Origin: Burkholderia cepacia
Lineage (GTDB): Bacteria; Pseudomonadota; Gammaproteobacteria; Burkholderiales; Burkholderiaceae
Direction: 5' to 3'
Length of the DNA: 64,000 nucleotides
Assembly (NCBI RefSeq): GCF_029962485.1
Contig: NZ_CP073639.1
Span: 310,001-374,000 of the forward strand
Shown here: positions 41,895 to 51,010 of the stretch, one piece after another
Layout: each line of letters begins with the position of its first letter
Position numbering within the stretch: position 1 is the stretch's first letter
The notes under the pieces: generated by a model
What the model saw: only the letters and a program-made list of their open reading frames with translations
Told to the model about the DNA's origin: nothing
Database searches by the model: none
Program-made: the position numbers and the translations under genes

Positions 41895-42188
41895 GATACG
41901 TTCTCCTGATTTTCTGAAGCTGGACTATCGATCCTGCATATGACCATTCATTGCACGACCGCCCCGCAAGCCATCGTAATCGCGGGGCTCGCGGGCCAGT
42001 AGTGCCGGCAAGGTGCGCACTCTGTTGCCGCTTCGGCACCAATCGCGCGGCAGGTGCGTGGGTGCGCCATTGACGTTCCGCTGTCGACGTTCGTTACCCC
42101 GACACGGCGACGACCCCGCAGATTCCTTGCCGCGCCATCTTCGTATAAGGGACACCGGCGCTCCGCGACCTGCCGGTCGACGCCCGGG

Positions 42189-42849
42189 ATCACCTGGATG
42201 ATCTATCGCGACCGCGAAACGCAGGTGCGCAAGCTTTCCATCGACAAGGTCGGCCAGATATCGCTGATCGTATGGGGCGCGACGCTGCAGATCATGCTCG
42301 ACAAGGGCAAGGATCTCGACTGGTTCGGCTCGCCCGTGATCCGCACGCTTGCCGTGATCGCCGCCGTCAGCCTCATGTTCTTCGTGATCCGGAAGCTCGC
42401 GGAGCGGAACCGGATCGTCGACATTCGCCTGTTTGCGGTGTGCAATTTCCGCGGCGGCACGATTGCGATCTCGGTTTCATACGCGGTGTTCTTCATGCGC
42501 TCGCATGACAGGGCGTCGACCCGTATGTCCAGGCGCTGCCAACCTTGCTGTAAGGCATTCCGATGGCACTCTTCTTCACACCGCTCACCGCGTTCATCCT
42601 TCCGGCCTGACGCCCGCCCCGATTCCGGCGGCCGCCGGGCTGTCGAACTTCGCGCGAGTGTTCGCGGGCGGCGTCGGCACGTCGTTGATCGCGACCGGAT
42701 GGAACGACCGGGCGATCCTGCATCATGCGCGGTTCGCCAAGCAATCAAGCGTGAACAACCCGGCTTGCATGAGTGCCGTCGTGCAGCTCCAGGCGACGCT
42801 CTTGCTGCACGACACGCGTCGGGTCAGTCGACGACGGTCACGATATTGA
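42189..42849 (+). pseudogene. Decayed EmrB/QacA-type (DHA2) drug efflux transporter
   Basis: Three pieces of one transporter occur in order but in different frames. Frame 1 (42189-42500) has WMIYRDRETQVRKLSIDKVG and LDWFGSPVIRTLAVIAAV. A second frame (near 42563) has MALFFTPLTAFIL after an in-frame stop. A third (to 42849) has AAAGLSNFARVFAGGVGTSL and WNDRAILHHA. Intact EmrB-like proteins are about 500 residues long. The N-terminal third and a central part are missing here. At least two frameshifts, a stop and deletions make it non-functional. It overlaps the end of ohr on the opposite strand. Confidence 0.75.
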
Positions 42850-43327
42850 CGGTGCCCTGCCGGGCCATCTTCACATACGGGCACAGGCGTTCCGCGGTTC
42901 GAACCATTTCTTCCGCGATGCTTCGATTGACGCCCGGCATCCGCACCCGGACGTCGACGAGCAACGCATAGCCGCCATCCACGGGATCGCGGCCGAACGA
43001 AACCTGCACCTCGACGACGGTATCGGGTGTCTCCATATCGGCGCGCTTCTCGAGCAGATTGAGCGCACCGTGGAAGCACGCGGCGAAGCCAGCCGCGAAC
43101 AACTGTTCCGGATTGGTCCCATTGCCGGGTCCGCCAAACTCGGTGGGCAGGCGCAGGTCGACGGCGAGATTGCCGTCATCCGAGCGGGCCACGCCGGACG
43201 CGCGGCCATGTCCCGTCTCGCCACCGGACACGGCGACGGTCGTGCTGTAAAGGGGTAGCTTTGATTTCCGTGCATTATTCCGGTTAGGATCCGCTAGGCA
43301 CAACAAGACTCTGCCTTGCGCCCCCAA
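42824..43327 (-). CDS. Ohr/OsmC family hydroperoxide reductase, 5' end uncertain
   Basis: An organic-hydroperoxide resistance (Ohr) protein of about 145 conserved residues. Both reactive cysteines are present, in FAAGFAACFHGALNLLE and ERLCPYVKMARQG. TNPEQLF and EFGGPGNGTNPEQLFAAG are the family landmarks. It reduces organic peroxides with lipoylated partners. The conserved part begins at about base 43264 (KLPLYSTTVAVSGG), yet no ATG or GTG lies just before it in frame. Only TTG codons further up (for example 43306 and 43327) could start it. The region upstream is copy B of the 91-bp repeat, so the native start may have been lost. Confidence 0.7.
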   Translation of the reverse strand: MGAQGRVLLCLADPNRNNARKSKLPLYSTTVAVSGGETGHGRASGVARSDDGNLAVDLRLPTEFGGPGNGTNPEQLFAAGFAACFHGALNLLEKRADMETPDTVVEVQVSFGRDPVDGGYALLVDVRVRMPGVNRSIAEEMVRTAERLCPYVKMARQGTVNIVTVVD

Positions 43328-43348
43328 TTGAATATCATTAAAAATCAG
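43258..43348 (-). repeat. Diverged 91-bp direct repeat, copy B
   Basis: It has the same length and orientation as copy A (40785-40875), 2,473 bases away. It starts GCTTTGATTTCCGTGC and ends ATCATTAAAAATCAG. It covers the position where the Ohr start codon should be, so it either carries the ohr promoter or replaced the original 5' end. Confidence 0.55.
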
Positions 43349-43658
43349 TGATTTGCTGACTACCCTCCGTGCGGCAACTGTACAGGTTTTGCCGATGGTA
43401 GCGACACAGCGCGATGATCGCGCCGATCGAGCAGCGAGTGCTCGACGACCTGCGCGAGTTCGTTGATGCGTTTGGACTGTGATGAAGCCGACAGATGGAA
43501 GCTGCTGGCGGCCGAGAAGTTTGCGCAGTAGTCGTCCAACTGAAGGTGTCGAGTCACTTGCGAGTTGAGGTCGCCGCGGCTTGAAGCGCCCCGATTGGAG
43601 TGGCGCGGCGATTTAGAGTCCAATCGCGCAGTCAAGAGATTGAACGTGAAGAAGTGAT
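43349..43658. other. Gene-free stretch before the lacI-type gene
   Basis: About 310 bases. Open frames on both strands show a little protein-like sequence (plus strand, near 43413: RVLDDLREFVDAFGL) but are broken by stops, so this may be the residue of a lost gene. No terminator with a T-run was seen. Confidence 0.35.
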
Positions 43659-44735
43659 TCACCGCGTGAGCGGCACAGTGCGCAGGGAAGCCCCGCACGA
43701 TTCCCGAACGATGAGCTTGGCAACTCGCTCGATATGGTGACCGCCGGTATGCTGGGCCCGTCCTTCCATTTGCGAGATGAGCAGCCGGACAGCCTCCTTG
43801 CCATGTGCGATCGGGTCGGACCGGATCGTCGTGAGCGGTGGATTCGCAAACGCAGCAAGGGGAATGTCGTCGTAGCCGACTATCGCGACATCGTGCGGTA
43901 CGCGAATTCCGGCCTCGTTGAATGCCTTGATCGCGCCGAACGCAATCGTGTCGTTACCGGCGAACAGACCCGTAAAGCCAATGTTCCTGGCGAGCAATTG
44001 CTTGGTGGCAAGATAACCGCTGTATGCATCGATGTCGCCACTCGCCGTCCATGAAGGATCGGGTGTGATGCCGTGCAGTTCAAGCGCGTCCCGCCAGCCT
44101 TGCTCCCGTTTTTTAGCCGCATAGTACTCGTGTGGGGCAAAGCTGATATAGGCGATGCGCTTGTGCCCGAGGTTCAGCAGATGCTCCGTGGCAAGCTGCG
44201 CCGAACTCTCCGTGTCGTTTCCCATCGTCTCGAAACGCTCGAGATCGGGCGTTGCCTCGCCGAATACGACGAATGGCGTTCCCGCATTCAGAACCTGCCG
44301 CAAGTTGCCGTATTCGGTCATGCGCGGATTGACGATGATGAGCCCGTCAATGCTGCGACTTTTGACCAGATGAACGAACGCGCCGGGTTTTCGTCCCTCG
44401 TCTTCGGTGGATTCGATCAACAGCTTCAGTTCGCGCCGATGGCATTCCTCGTTGATGCTCGCCACCAGTTGAGCCAGGAACGCGTCGACGTACAGATGGC
44501 TGGCTTTCGGAATGACGATCGCGATGGTGCCGCTGCTGCCGCTTGCGAGTGTTCGAGCGGCTGCATTCGGCTCGTAACCGATCTCCTGCGCGATCTGCAG
44601 GATCCGCTCACGGGTCGATGCGCTGATGCCTTGGTCGGTGACATTGTTCAGCACAAATGAAACTGCCGTGCGTGACACGCCGGCACGGCGTGCCACTTCC
44701 GAAGCTGTGGGGCGACTTTTGGGCGTTTCGGCCAT
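43659..44735 (-). CDS. LacI family transcriptional repressor
   Basis: A 358-residue LacI/GalR regulator. The N-terminal helix-turn-helix and hinge read TASEVARRAGVSRTAVSFVL and GYEPNAAARTLASG. Residues about 65-340 form the periplasmic-binding-like sugar sensor (TIAIVIPKASHLYVDAFLAQ near its start, AIVGYDDIPLAAFANPPLTT near residue 280). It lies ten bases behind the GH4 glycosidase gene, probably in one transcript. Through the box pair at 46267-46351 it likely controls both that operon and the divergent ABC importer, released by an imported sugar. Confidence 0.92.
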   Translation of the reverse strand: MAETPKSRPTASEVARRAGVSRTAVSFVLNNVTDQGISASTRERILQIAQEIGYEPNAAARTLASGSSGTIAIVIPKASHLYVDAFLAQLVASINEECHRRELKLLIESTEDEGRKPGAFVHLVKSRSIDGLIIVNPRMTEYGNLRQVLNAGTPFVVFGEATPDLERFETMGNDTESSAQLATEHLLNLGHKRIAYISFAPHEYYAAKKREQGWRDALELHGITPDPSWTASGDIDAYSGYLATKQLLARNIGFTGLFAGNDTIAFGAIKAFNEAGIRVPHDVAIVGYDDIPLAAFANPPLTTIRSDPIAHGKEAVRLLISQMEGRAQHTGGHHIERVAKLIVRESCGASLRTVPLTR

Positions 44736-44744
44736 GAATGCGAT

Positions 44745-46160
44745 TCAGGGATGGAGATAGGCTGGCAGATGATCCGCATGCGCGCGCAGCAACTCATCCA
44801 CCATCGCGCGTATTTGCTCGAGATCGAGGACGGCCGCCGTATGGGGATCCAGCATCGCTGCATGATACACGTGCTCGCGATCCTGATTGAGTACCGCCTC
44901 GACGACCAGTTCCTGGACGTTGACGTTGGTGCGCATCAACGCGGCGAGCTGGACCGGCAGCTTACCGACGCGCGTCGGCTGAATCCCGTTCGCGTCGACG
45001 AGGCAGGGTACTTCAACCGCGCATCCGTCCGGCAGGTTGTCGATCAGCCGATGATTGAGCACGTTCCCGTAGACGACCCGCGGTGTGCCGGTCACGATCG
45101 AATGGATGATGCTGCTGCCGTATTCCACCGAACGCTCGACCGTATGCAAGCCGCCGAGCAGGCGCGACGCGTTTTCGCGCTCCCTTGGCATGACCTGAAT
45201 ATCGGCGGCGGCAAGTTCTGCGGCCAGTGCGCCGGCATCCTGCGAACCGGGATTCTCGAGCTCGCGTTCGATGAATGGCCACGCACGCTCGAATATCTGG
45301 CAACGGCCGGGGTACTCGTCGAGCGGGATATTGTATTTTTCGAGCAGTTCCTGACGGTTGTTCTTGATGAACCACGGCACGTATTCGCTGAAATGCTCGC
45401 TGGATTCCGTCGGGAAGTAACCGAACTGGGCAAGGATCTCGTAGCGAACCCGGTTCCAGTCGGGCATGGCCTTGCTCTGGTGAAGTTGCTTGAGCCGCGG
45501 GATCAGGTCGGCTCCGTTGTGCTCGAGCCGCAGGTAGAACGACATGTGGTTGATGCCGGCGCAGCGATAATCGATTTCGCCCGCCGGAATGCCGAGGTCA
45601 TCCGCCAGTTCCTGAAGCGTGTGCTGCACGCTGTGGCACAGCCCGATCGTCGGCACGCGTGTCGGCATCCGGTTGAGCGCCCAACTGATCATCGCCATCG
45701 GATTGACGTAGTTCAGGTGAAGGACGCGATCGTCACATACCTGTTCCATGTCGCGCACCATGTCCATCTGGACGGGGATCGTCCGGAGCGCGCGCATGAT
45801 GCCCCCGATGCCCAGCGTATCGCCGATCGTCTGGTCCAGCCCGTATTTTTTCGGAATGTCGAAATCGTTCACGGTCGCGGGGCGGTAGCCGCCTACCTGG
45901 ATCATGTTGATCACGAATTGCGCACCGTCGAGCGCCTTCAGGCGGTCGGCGGTTGCGGTGATGAGCGGCCGGACATTGAGGATGCTCGCGAGTCGGTGCG
46001 CGACTTTCTCGGCGAGCTGCAGCCGGTGCTCGTCGATGTCGTGCAGTGCGATTTCACAATCAGCCAACTCGGGATAGGAAAGAATGTCTCCCAGCAGGTT
46101 GCGGGCAAACACGATGCTTCCTGCACCGATCAGGACAATTTTCAGGCGACGTGCATTCAT
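44745..46160 (-). CDS. GH4 family alpha-glucosidase/alpha-galactosidase
   Basis: A 471-residue family GH4 glycosidase, an NAD- and Mn-dependent enzyme that opens alpha-glycosides by an oxidation-elimination route. The NAD site is KIVLIGAGSIVFARNLLGDI. LNYVNPMAMISWALNR and the metal ligands Cys in IGLCHSVQ and His in AGINHMSFYLRLE are all present. CHSV places it with alpha-galactosidase/alpha-glucosidase members such as MelA, not the 6-phospho-glycosidases, since the ABC importer brings unphosphorylated sugar. It is divergent from the importer operon and precedes the LacI-type gene. Confidence 0.9.
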   Translation of the reverse strand: MNARRLKIVLIGAGSIVFARNLLGDILSYPELADCEIALHDIDEHRLQLAEKVAHRLASILNVRPLITATADRLKALDGAQFVINMIQVGGYRPATVNDFDIPKKYGLDQTIGDTLGIGGIMRALRTIPVQMDMVRDMEQVCDDRVLHLNYVNPMAMISWALNRMPTRVPTIGLCHSVQHTLQELADDLGIPAGEIDYRCAGINHMSFYLRLEHNGADLIPRLKQLHQSKAMPDWNRVRYEILAQFGYFPTESSEHFSEYVPWFIKNNRQELLEKYNIPLDEYPGRCQIFERAWPFIERELENPGSQDAGALAAELAAADIQVMPRERENASRLLGGLHTVERSVEYGSSIIHSIVTGTPRVVYGNVLNHRLIDNLPDGCAVEVPCLVDANGIQPTRVGKLPVQLAALMRTNVNVQELVVEAVLNQDREHVYHAAMLDPHTAAVLDLEQIRAMVDELLRAHADHLPAYLHP

Positions 46161-46266
46161 GGCGGATATAAATGGGGTCCAATCTAAAATGCAAGCATCG
46201 GGCTTGCTACCGATAGCGGGTCGCTAGATGTCGACCTGGTTGCATGATAGCGCAAAAATAGCGGAA

Positions 46267-46351
46267 CTAACTCGCGTTAGCTTGGGGTTTTCACTCATTG
46301 CGATCGATCGGGCCGACACGCCAATATTCGCCCTAAAGCGTGTTAGCTAAC
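46267..46351. promoter_or_regulatory. Pair of LacI-type operator boxes
   Basis: GTTAGCTAAC at 46342-46351 is a perfect 10-bp palindrome about 54 bases before the permease start. CTAAC-TCGC-GTTAG at 46267-46280 shares its half-sites. Their centres are 73 bases apart, close to seven helical turns, which would allow DNA looping by a LacI-type tetramer or dimer pair. Both lie in the divergent GH4/importer promoter region. Confidence 0.65.
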
Positions 46352-46404
46352 GAGCGAACAAATCTGGCAGGGCGACCGCAACGGCAGGCAGGAGACAACG
46401 TCAC

Positions 46405-47349
46405 ATGAATTCGATCCCGGAACACCTGGGGGCAGACGAAGGGGCGGCGAGGCAGCGCCGGACCCGGGCGGGCGCTCATATGCGTCGTGCTGAAGTGTTG
46501 ACGGCCTGGCTGCTGATCCTGCCGGCGCTGTTCGGGTTCGCCGTTTTCTACGCGTGGCCGACGGTGCGCGCAGTCGGGATCAGCTTCACGGACTGGAACC
46601 TGATGCGCGAGCCGCACTTCGTCGGCCTGGCGAACTACCGGGAAATGCTGTCGGACGGCCAGTTCTGGAACGGCATGAAACTGTCGGCCTACTACGTTGC
46701 GCTGAACATTCCGCTGCAAACGGCGCTCGGCCTGTTTCTCGCGGTGGCGATGGATCGACTGACGAAGTCGCTGTTCGTCAAATCCGTCGTACTGTTGCCG
46801 TATCTGCTGTCGAACGTGCTCGTCGCGATGCTGTGGCTGTGGATGCTCGACCCGTTGCTCGGTGTCGTCAATGCGGCGATCAGCGGCTTGGGCTTCGAAC
46901 GCCAGCCGTTCTTCGGCGATGTCGATCAGGCGCTGGTGACGGTCGCGGCGGTCAACATCTGGCGTCATATGGGGCTCACCGCGATGCTGTTCCTGTCCGG
47001 GCTGCAGAACATTCCGCGTGACCTGTACGAGGCGGCGGCGCTCGAAGGGGCGGGGGAATGGCAGATTTTCCGGCGCATCACGCTCCCGTTGCTGCGCCCG
47101 GTGATGGTCTTCGTGCTGGTCACGAGCGTGACGGGATCGTTCCAGATCTTCGACACGATCGCGGTGGCGACACAGGGCGGGCCGCTGAATTCGACGCGCG
47201 TGCTTGTCTACTACATCGTCCAGAACGCTTTCACGTATTACAAGATGGGTTATGCGTCCGCGATGTCGATGACGCTCTGCGTATTGATGCTGCTGTACAC
47301 CGTGGTGCAGATGCGCGTGATGCGCGCTGCCGAAAACGATCTGGCGTAG
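46405..47349 (+). CDS. Sugar ABC transporter permease (MalF/UgpA type)
   Basis: A 314-residue inner-membrane permease of a carbohydrate ABC importer. It has six membrane segments, beginning with TAWLLILPALFGFAVFYAW (about 33-51). The cytoplasmic EAA loop YEAAALEGAGEWQIFRRITL contacts the ATPase. The N-terminal 30 residues are charged and cytoplasmic. AGGAGA is well placed before the ATG. It heads a run of four importer genes on the same strand (permease, permease, binding protein, ATPase), with the second permease gene 28 bases away. It is likely repressed by the LacI-type protein. Confidence 0.92.
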   Translation: MNSIPEHLGADEGAARQRRTRAGAHMRRAEVLTAWLLILPALFGFAVFYAWPTVRAVGISFTDWNLMREPHFVGLANYREMLSDGQFWNGMKLSAYYVALNIPLQTALGLFLAVAMDRLTKSLFVKSVVLLPYLLSNVLVAMLWLWMLDPLLGVVNAAISGLGFERQPFFGDVDQALVTVAAVNIWRHMGLTAMLFLSGLQNIPRDLYEAAALEGAGEWQIFRRITLPLLRPVMVFVLVTSVTGSFQIFDTIAVATQGGPLNSTRVLVYYIVQNAFTYYKMGYASAMSMTLCVLMLLYTVVQMRVMRAAENDLA

Positions 47350-47377
47350 TCGCGCCTTTACCCGGACAGAGGTCGTG

Positions 47378-48298
47378 ATGTCACAAGTTACCGCGCGGAC
47401 GCGCCCCCCGAAACGTGTGCTTGTCGCCGTGCCGATCGACCGCATCGTCGCGTGGATCTTGCTCGTCGCCATGCTGGTGATCACGTTGATGCCCGTCTGG
47501 ATGGCGATCAAGACCGCGCTGACATCGTCGGGCGATCTGTTCGAGCATTCGGCGGACGTGCTGCCGCGCTCGGTGACGCTCGCGAACTTCAAGCGCGTGC
47601 TGGGATTGATGAACGTGAGCGACAGCCTCGCCGCGGGCGGATCGGGCGCCGATATCGATTTCCTGAAAGCACTCGGCAATTCGGCCGTCTTCACGTTGAG
47701 CATCGTGGTGATCCAGACCATCTGCAGCGCGATGGCCGCTTACGCATTCGCAAGGCTGCGCTTTCCGGGGCGCAAGACGCTGTTCGGGCTGTTCATCGGC
47801 TCGATGATGGTGCCGACGGTCGTGACCTTCATCCCGAACTTCATCCTCATGAAGGAGATCGGCTGGCTCAACACGATGCAGGGAATGGTCGCGCCGTTCT
47901 GCCTGATGCAGGGCTTCTCGGTGTTTTTCCTGCGCCAGTTTTTCCTGTCGATACCGCGTGATCTCGAAGAGGCCGCGCTGCTGGACGGCGCATCCCATTT
48001 CTACATCTTCGTCCGCATCGTGCTGCCGCTCAGCCTCACGCCGATCGCGACGATCGCGATGCTGACCGGCATCAACATGTGGAATGAATTCTTCTGGCCG
48101 TATCTGGTCGCGAAGGACGACGCGCATCTGGTGATTCCGGTCGCGTTGCAAGCGTTCAAGTCCCAGACGCCGCAAGGTCAGCCGGACTGGAGCGGCCTGA
48201 TGGCGGCAACCGTGATCTCGATCGTCCCGACGATCGCGTTGCTGGTCGCGTTCAGTCGCCGCATCGTCGAATCCGTGCAGTTCAGCGGCGGTAAATAA
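47378..48298 (+). CDS. Sugar ABC transporter permease (MalG/UgpE type)
   Basis: A 306-residue second permease of the same importer. Six membrane segments are visible, starting with VAWILLVAMLVITLMPVWMA. The EAA loop is EEAALLDGASHFYIFVRIVL. MNMWNEFFWPYLV is the late MalG-type motif (seen here as TGINMWNEFFWPYL). It pairs with the MalF-type subunit to form the pore. The ATG at 47378 follows CAGAGG; a GTG one codon earlier is equally in frame. The binding-protein gene begins 38 bases after it. Confidence 0.92.
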   Translation: MSQVTARTRPPKRVLVAVPIDRIVAWILLVAMLVITLMPVWMAIKTALTSSGDLFEHSADVLPRSVTLANFKRVLGLMNVSDSLAAGGSGADIDFLKALGNSAVFTLSIVVIQTICSAMAAYAFARLRFPGRKTLFGLFIGSMMVPTVVTFIPNFILMKEIGWLNTMQGMVAPFCLMQGFSVFFLRQFFLSIPRDLEEAALLDGASHFYIFVRIVLPLSLTPIATIAMLTGINMWNEFFWPYLVAKDDAHLVIPVALQAFKSQTPQGQPDWSGLMAATVISIVPTIALLVAFSRRIVESVQFSGGK

Positions 48299-48336
48299 AT
48301 CAAACCAACTCGCAAAATAAAGATTCGGAGATAACC

Positions 48337-49650
48337 ATGCGCTTGATTCATCGGGTAACGCTCGCCGCCGCTGTATCGCTCGGCCTTGCAGCCGCCGACG
48401 CTTCGGCGGTCGACGTCCGGTATGCCTTGTGGGACTCGAACCAGATGCCGGCGTACCAGCAGTGCGCGGCGGATTTTCACAAGCAGCACCCGGACATCAC
48501 CATCAAGTTCAACCAGGTCGGGTGGTCCGATTACTGGACGACACTCGCAACCGGGTTCGTCTCGGGCACGGCGCCCGACGTTTTCACCGACCATCTTTCC
48601 AAGTATCCGGAGTTTGCGAAGAACGGGCAGATCGTCGATCTCACCTCGTACATCCAGCGTGACAAGGTCGCCGCCGGTTCGTATGCGAACGGGCTCTACG
48701 AGATCTGGGGGCGAGACGGGAAGCAGTTCGGGTTGCCGAAGGACTGGGACACCGTTGCCTTTCTCGTCAATCTGGATGCCGCAAAGAAGGCGGGCGTGAC
48801 GCTTGCCGATCTGCAGAACATGACCTGGAATCCGAAAGACGGCGGAAGCTTCGAACGGATCGTGCGCAAGCTGACGGTCGATGCCAACGGCGTCAATGCG
48901 CTCGATCCGAAGTTCGACAAGAAGAAAGTCGCCGTGTACGGCTATCAGACGCCGGCCGACATCAATATGACCGGGCAAAACACCTGGAGCTTTTTCGCCG
49001 TTTCCGACGGATTGCAGCTGCAGGCGAAACCCTGGGACGCGAAGTATGCCTACGCCGATCCGAAGCTCGTCGACACGCTTCAATATCTCGCGAGCCTGCC
49101 GGCAAAGGGTGTGTCCGACAGCTTCGCGAACGTGAAGGCGCTGGGTTCCGACGCCATGTTCGTCGCCGGCAAGGTTGCAATCGTGCCGCAGGGTTCCTGG
49201 ATGATCACGTACTTCAAGCAGCACGCGAAGTTCCCGACCGCATGGGTGCCGCTTCCGGTCGGGCCGGCCGGCGTACGGGCGACGATGTTCAACGGTCTGG
49301 CAGACTCGATCTGGACGGGTTCGAAGGTCAAGGATCAGGCGTGGGCGTGGGTCAAATACATGGGTTCGCCCGAGTGTCAGAGCGTGGTCGCATCGCGCGG
49401 CGTGGTCTTCCCGTCGCTCAATGGCATGGCGGAAAAGACGGTCGCGGCGCAGAAGGCGAGCGGCATCGATTCGACCGCGTTCCTGACGATGGCGAAATCG
49501 AAGACGTTCCTGCCTCCGGTCGGAGACAACGGCGCGCAGGTGAACCAGGTGATCAGCGACGCCATCACGTCGGTGCTGATGGGAAAAGCATCGGCTGCGT
49601 CGGCGATGCAGGCGGCCAATGCACAGGCCAATCAACTCGTCCACAACTGA
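48337..49650 (+). CDS. Extracellular sugar-binding protein of the ABC importer
   Basis: A 437-residue periplasmic solute-binding protein, family 1. It has a signal peptide with cleavage after DASA, then the mature start VDVRYALWDSNQMPAYQQCA. DYWTTLATGFVSGTAPDVFT and KVAIVPQGSWMITYFKQHA are typical of oligosaccharide binders related to MalE and AglE/UgpB. The ligand is likely an alpha-glucoside or similar, judged from the downstream enzymes. GGAG precedes the ATG. The ATPase gene begins eight bases after the stop, so the four importer genes form one operon. Confidence 0.92.
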   Translation: MRLIHRVTLAAAVSLGLAAADASAVDVRYALWDSNQMPAYQQCAADFHKQHPDITIKFNQVGWSDYWTTLATGFVSGTAPDVFTDHLSKYPEFAKNGQIVDLTSYIQRDKVAAGSYANGLYEIWGRDGKQFGLPKDWDTVAFLVNLDAAKKAGVTLADLQNMTWNPKDGGSFERIVRKLTVDANGVNALDPKFDKKKVAVYGYQTPADINMTGQNTWSFFAVSDGLQLQAKPWDAKYAYADPKLVDTLQYLASLPAKGVSDSFANVKALGSDAMFVAGKVAIVPQGSWMITYFKQHAKFPTAWVPLPVGPAGVRATMFNGLADSIWTGSKVKDQAWAWVKYMGSPECQSVVASRGVVFPSLNGMAEKTVAAQKASGIDSTAFLTMAKSKTFLPPVGDNGAQVNQVISDAITSVLMGKASAASAMQAANAQANQLVHN

Positions 49651-49657
49651 GGCGATC

Positions 49658-50812
49658 ATGGCGGACATCGAGCTGAAGCAAGTATTCAAGGGTTACGGTG
49701 CAAACTCGCACGTGATCCGGGACGTCAACCTGCATATTTCCCAAGGCGAGTTCTGTGTATTCGTCGGGCCGTCCGGGTGCGGCAAGTCCACGCTGCTCAG
49801 GATGATCGCCGGCCTCGAAGAGATTACCGACGGCGAACTGTTGATCGCCGGCCGTCGCATGAATGAGGTTCCGCCCGCCAAGCGGGGGGTTGCGATGGTC
49901 TTTCAGAGCTACGCGTTGTTTCCTCACCTGACCGTCTACGAAAATCTCGCGTTCGGCATGACGCTCGCGAAATGCGACAAAGCGGAGATTCGCGAACGGG
50001 TGACGAACGCCGCCAAGGTGCTGCATCTCGACACGCTTCTGGAGCGAAAACCCAAGCAACTGTCGGGCGGCCAGCGTCAGCGTGTCGCCATCGGTCGCGC
50101 GATCGTGCGGGAGCCGGGCGTATTCCTGTTCGACGAGCCGTTGTCGAATCTCGATGCGGCGCTGCGTGTACAGACGCGTTTCGAGATCGCGAACATCCAT
50201 CGCAATTTCGGGCGCGCGAGCACCGTCTACGTGACGCATGATCAGGTGGAAGCCATGACGCTCGCCGACCGGATCGTCCTGCTCAACGCAGGCGATGCAG
50301 TCGCCCGTGAAGGCAGTGTCGCCCAGTGTGGCGCGCCGCTGGAGCTTTATCACAACCCCCGGAATCTCTTCGTGGCCGGCTTCATCGGGTCGCCGAAGAT
50401 GAATTTCCTTCCGGGCACGCTGGCCGAATGTCAGCCGAATCGAGCAGTCGTGCATCTTCGTACCGGTGAACTGATCGAGGCATCGGTCGACGCGAGCGGT
50501 CGACAGAAGGGGGAGAGTGTCACCGTCGGTATCCGTCCGGAGCATGTCGAATTCGGGGGAGCCCTGCAGTCCATCATCCGGGAAGTCAAGTGGCAGGAGC
50601 GGCTCGGAGAATCGACTTTCCTGTATTTGAACGGCAGGGGCGACGGGATGCTGGTGGCCAAAGCGCCCGGGCACATCAATTCGACCACCGGGCAACGGAT
50701 TGCGTTGACATTGCCGCCCGCGGCACTGCATGTGTTTGGCGAAGACGGTGTCGCGCTCAAGCGATGCGGGTCCGTGCAAGAGGAATCGCTGGCTTGTGTT
50801 GCCGGGAAATAG
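49658..50812 (+). CDS. Sugar ABC transporter ATPase (UgpC/MsmK/MalK type)
   Basis: A 384-residue ATPase that powers the importer. Walker A is GPSGCGKST (about 37-45), the Q-loop is in VFQSYALFPH, the signature is LSGGQRQRV, Walker B is FLFDEPLSNLD, and the switch His is in VTHDQVEAM. The C-terminal TOBE domain (about 240-370) includes VGIRPEHVEFGG, the regulatory part found in MalK-type ATPases. The ATG at 49658 lies eight bases after the binding-protein stop. The porin gene follows after 198 bases. Confidence 0.93.
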   Translation: MADIELKQVFKGYGANSHVIRDVNLHISQGEFCVFVGPSGCGKSTLLRMIAGLEEITDGELLIAGRRMNEVPPAKRGVAMVFQSYALFPHLTVYENLAFGMTLAKCDKAEIRERVTNAAKVLHLDTLLERKPKQLSGGQRQRVAIGRAIVREPGVFLFDEPLSNLDAALRVQTRFEIANIHRNFGRASTVYVTHDQVEAMTLADRIVLLNAGDAVAREGSVAQCGAPLELYHNPRNLFVAGFIGSPKMNFLPGTLAECQPNRAVVHLRTGELIEASVDASGRQKGESVTVGIRPEHVEFGGALQSIIREVKWQERLGESTFLYLNGRGDGMLVAKAPGHINSTTGQRIALTLPPAALHVFGEDGVALKRCGSVQEESLACVAGK

Positions 50813-51010
50813 ACGGCCATTCAGGGAGGGGAGGTTTTTTCAAAATTAAACATTAGGAGTATAAAACATATAGATTTCTGACGACACGCGAATGATGGTT
50901 CGGGTCTTGGTTCCCAATAAAAATCCTGCCTTGTTTGTCTGCCGAACGGTATTGACAACGGATCTCCCTTTGGCGCGCGAACGGCAATCAGATATTCAGG
51001 TGGAGGCAAC

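Noticed and set aside
43360..43698. A 112-codon minus-strand frame before the lacI-type gene
   Set aside because: It overlaps the end of the lacI-type gene and shows no recognisable motif. The plus-strand reading is equally weak.
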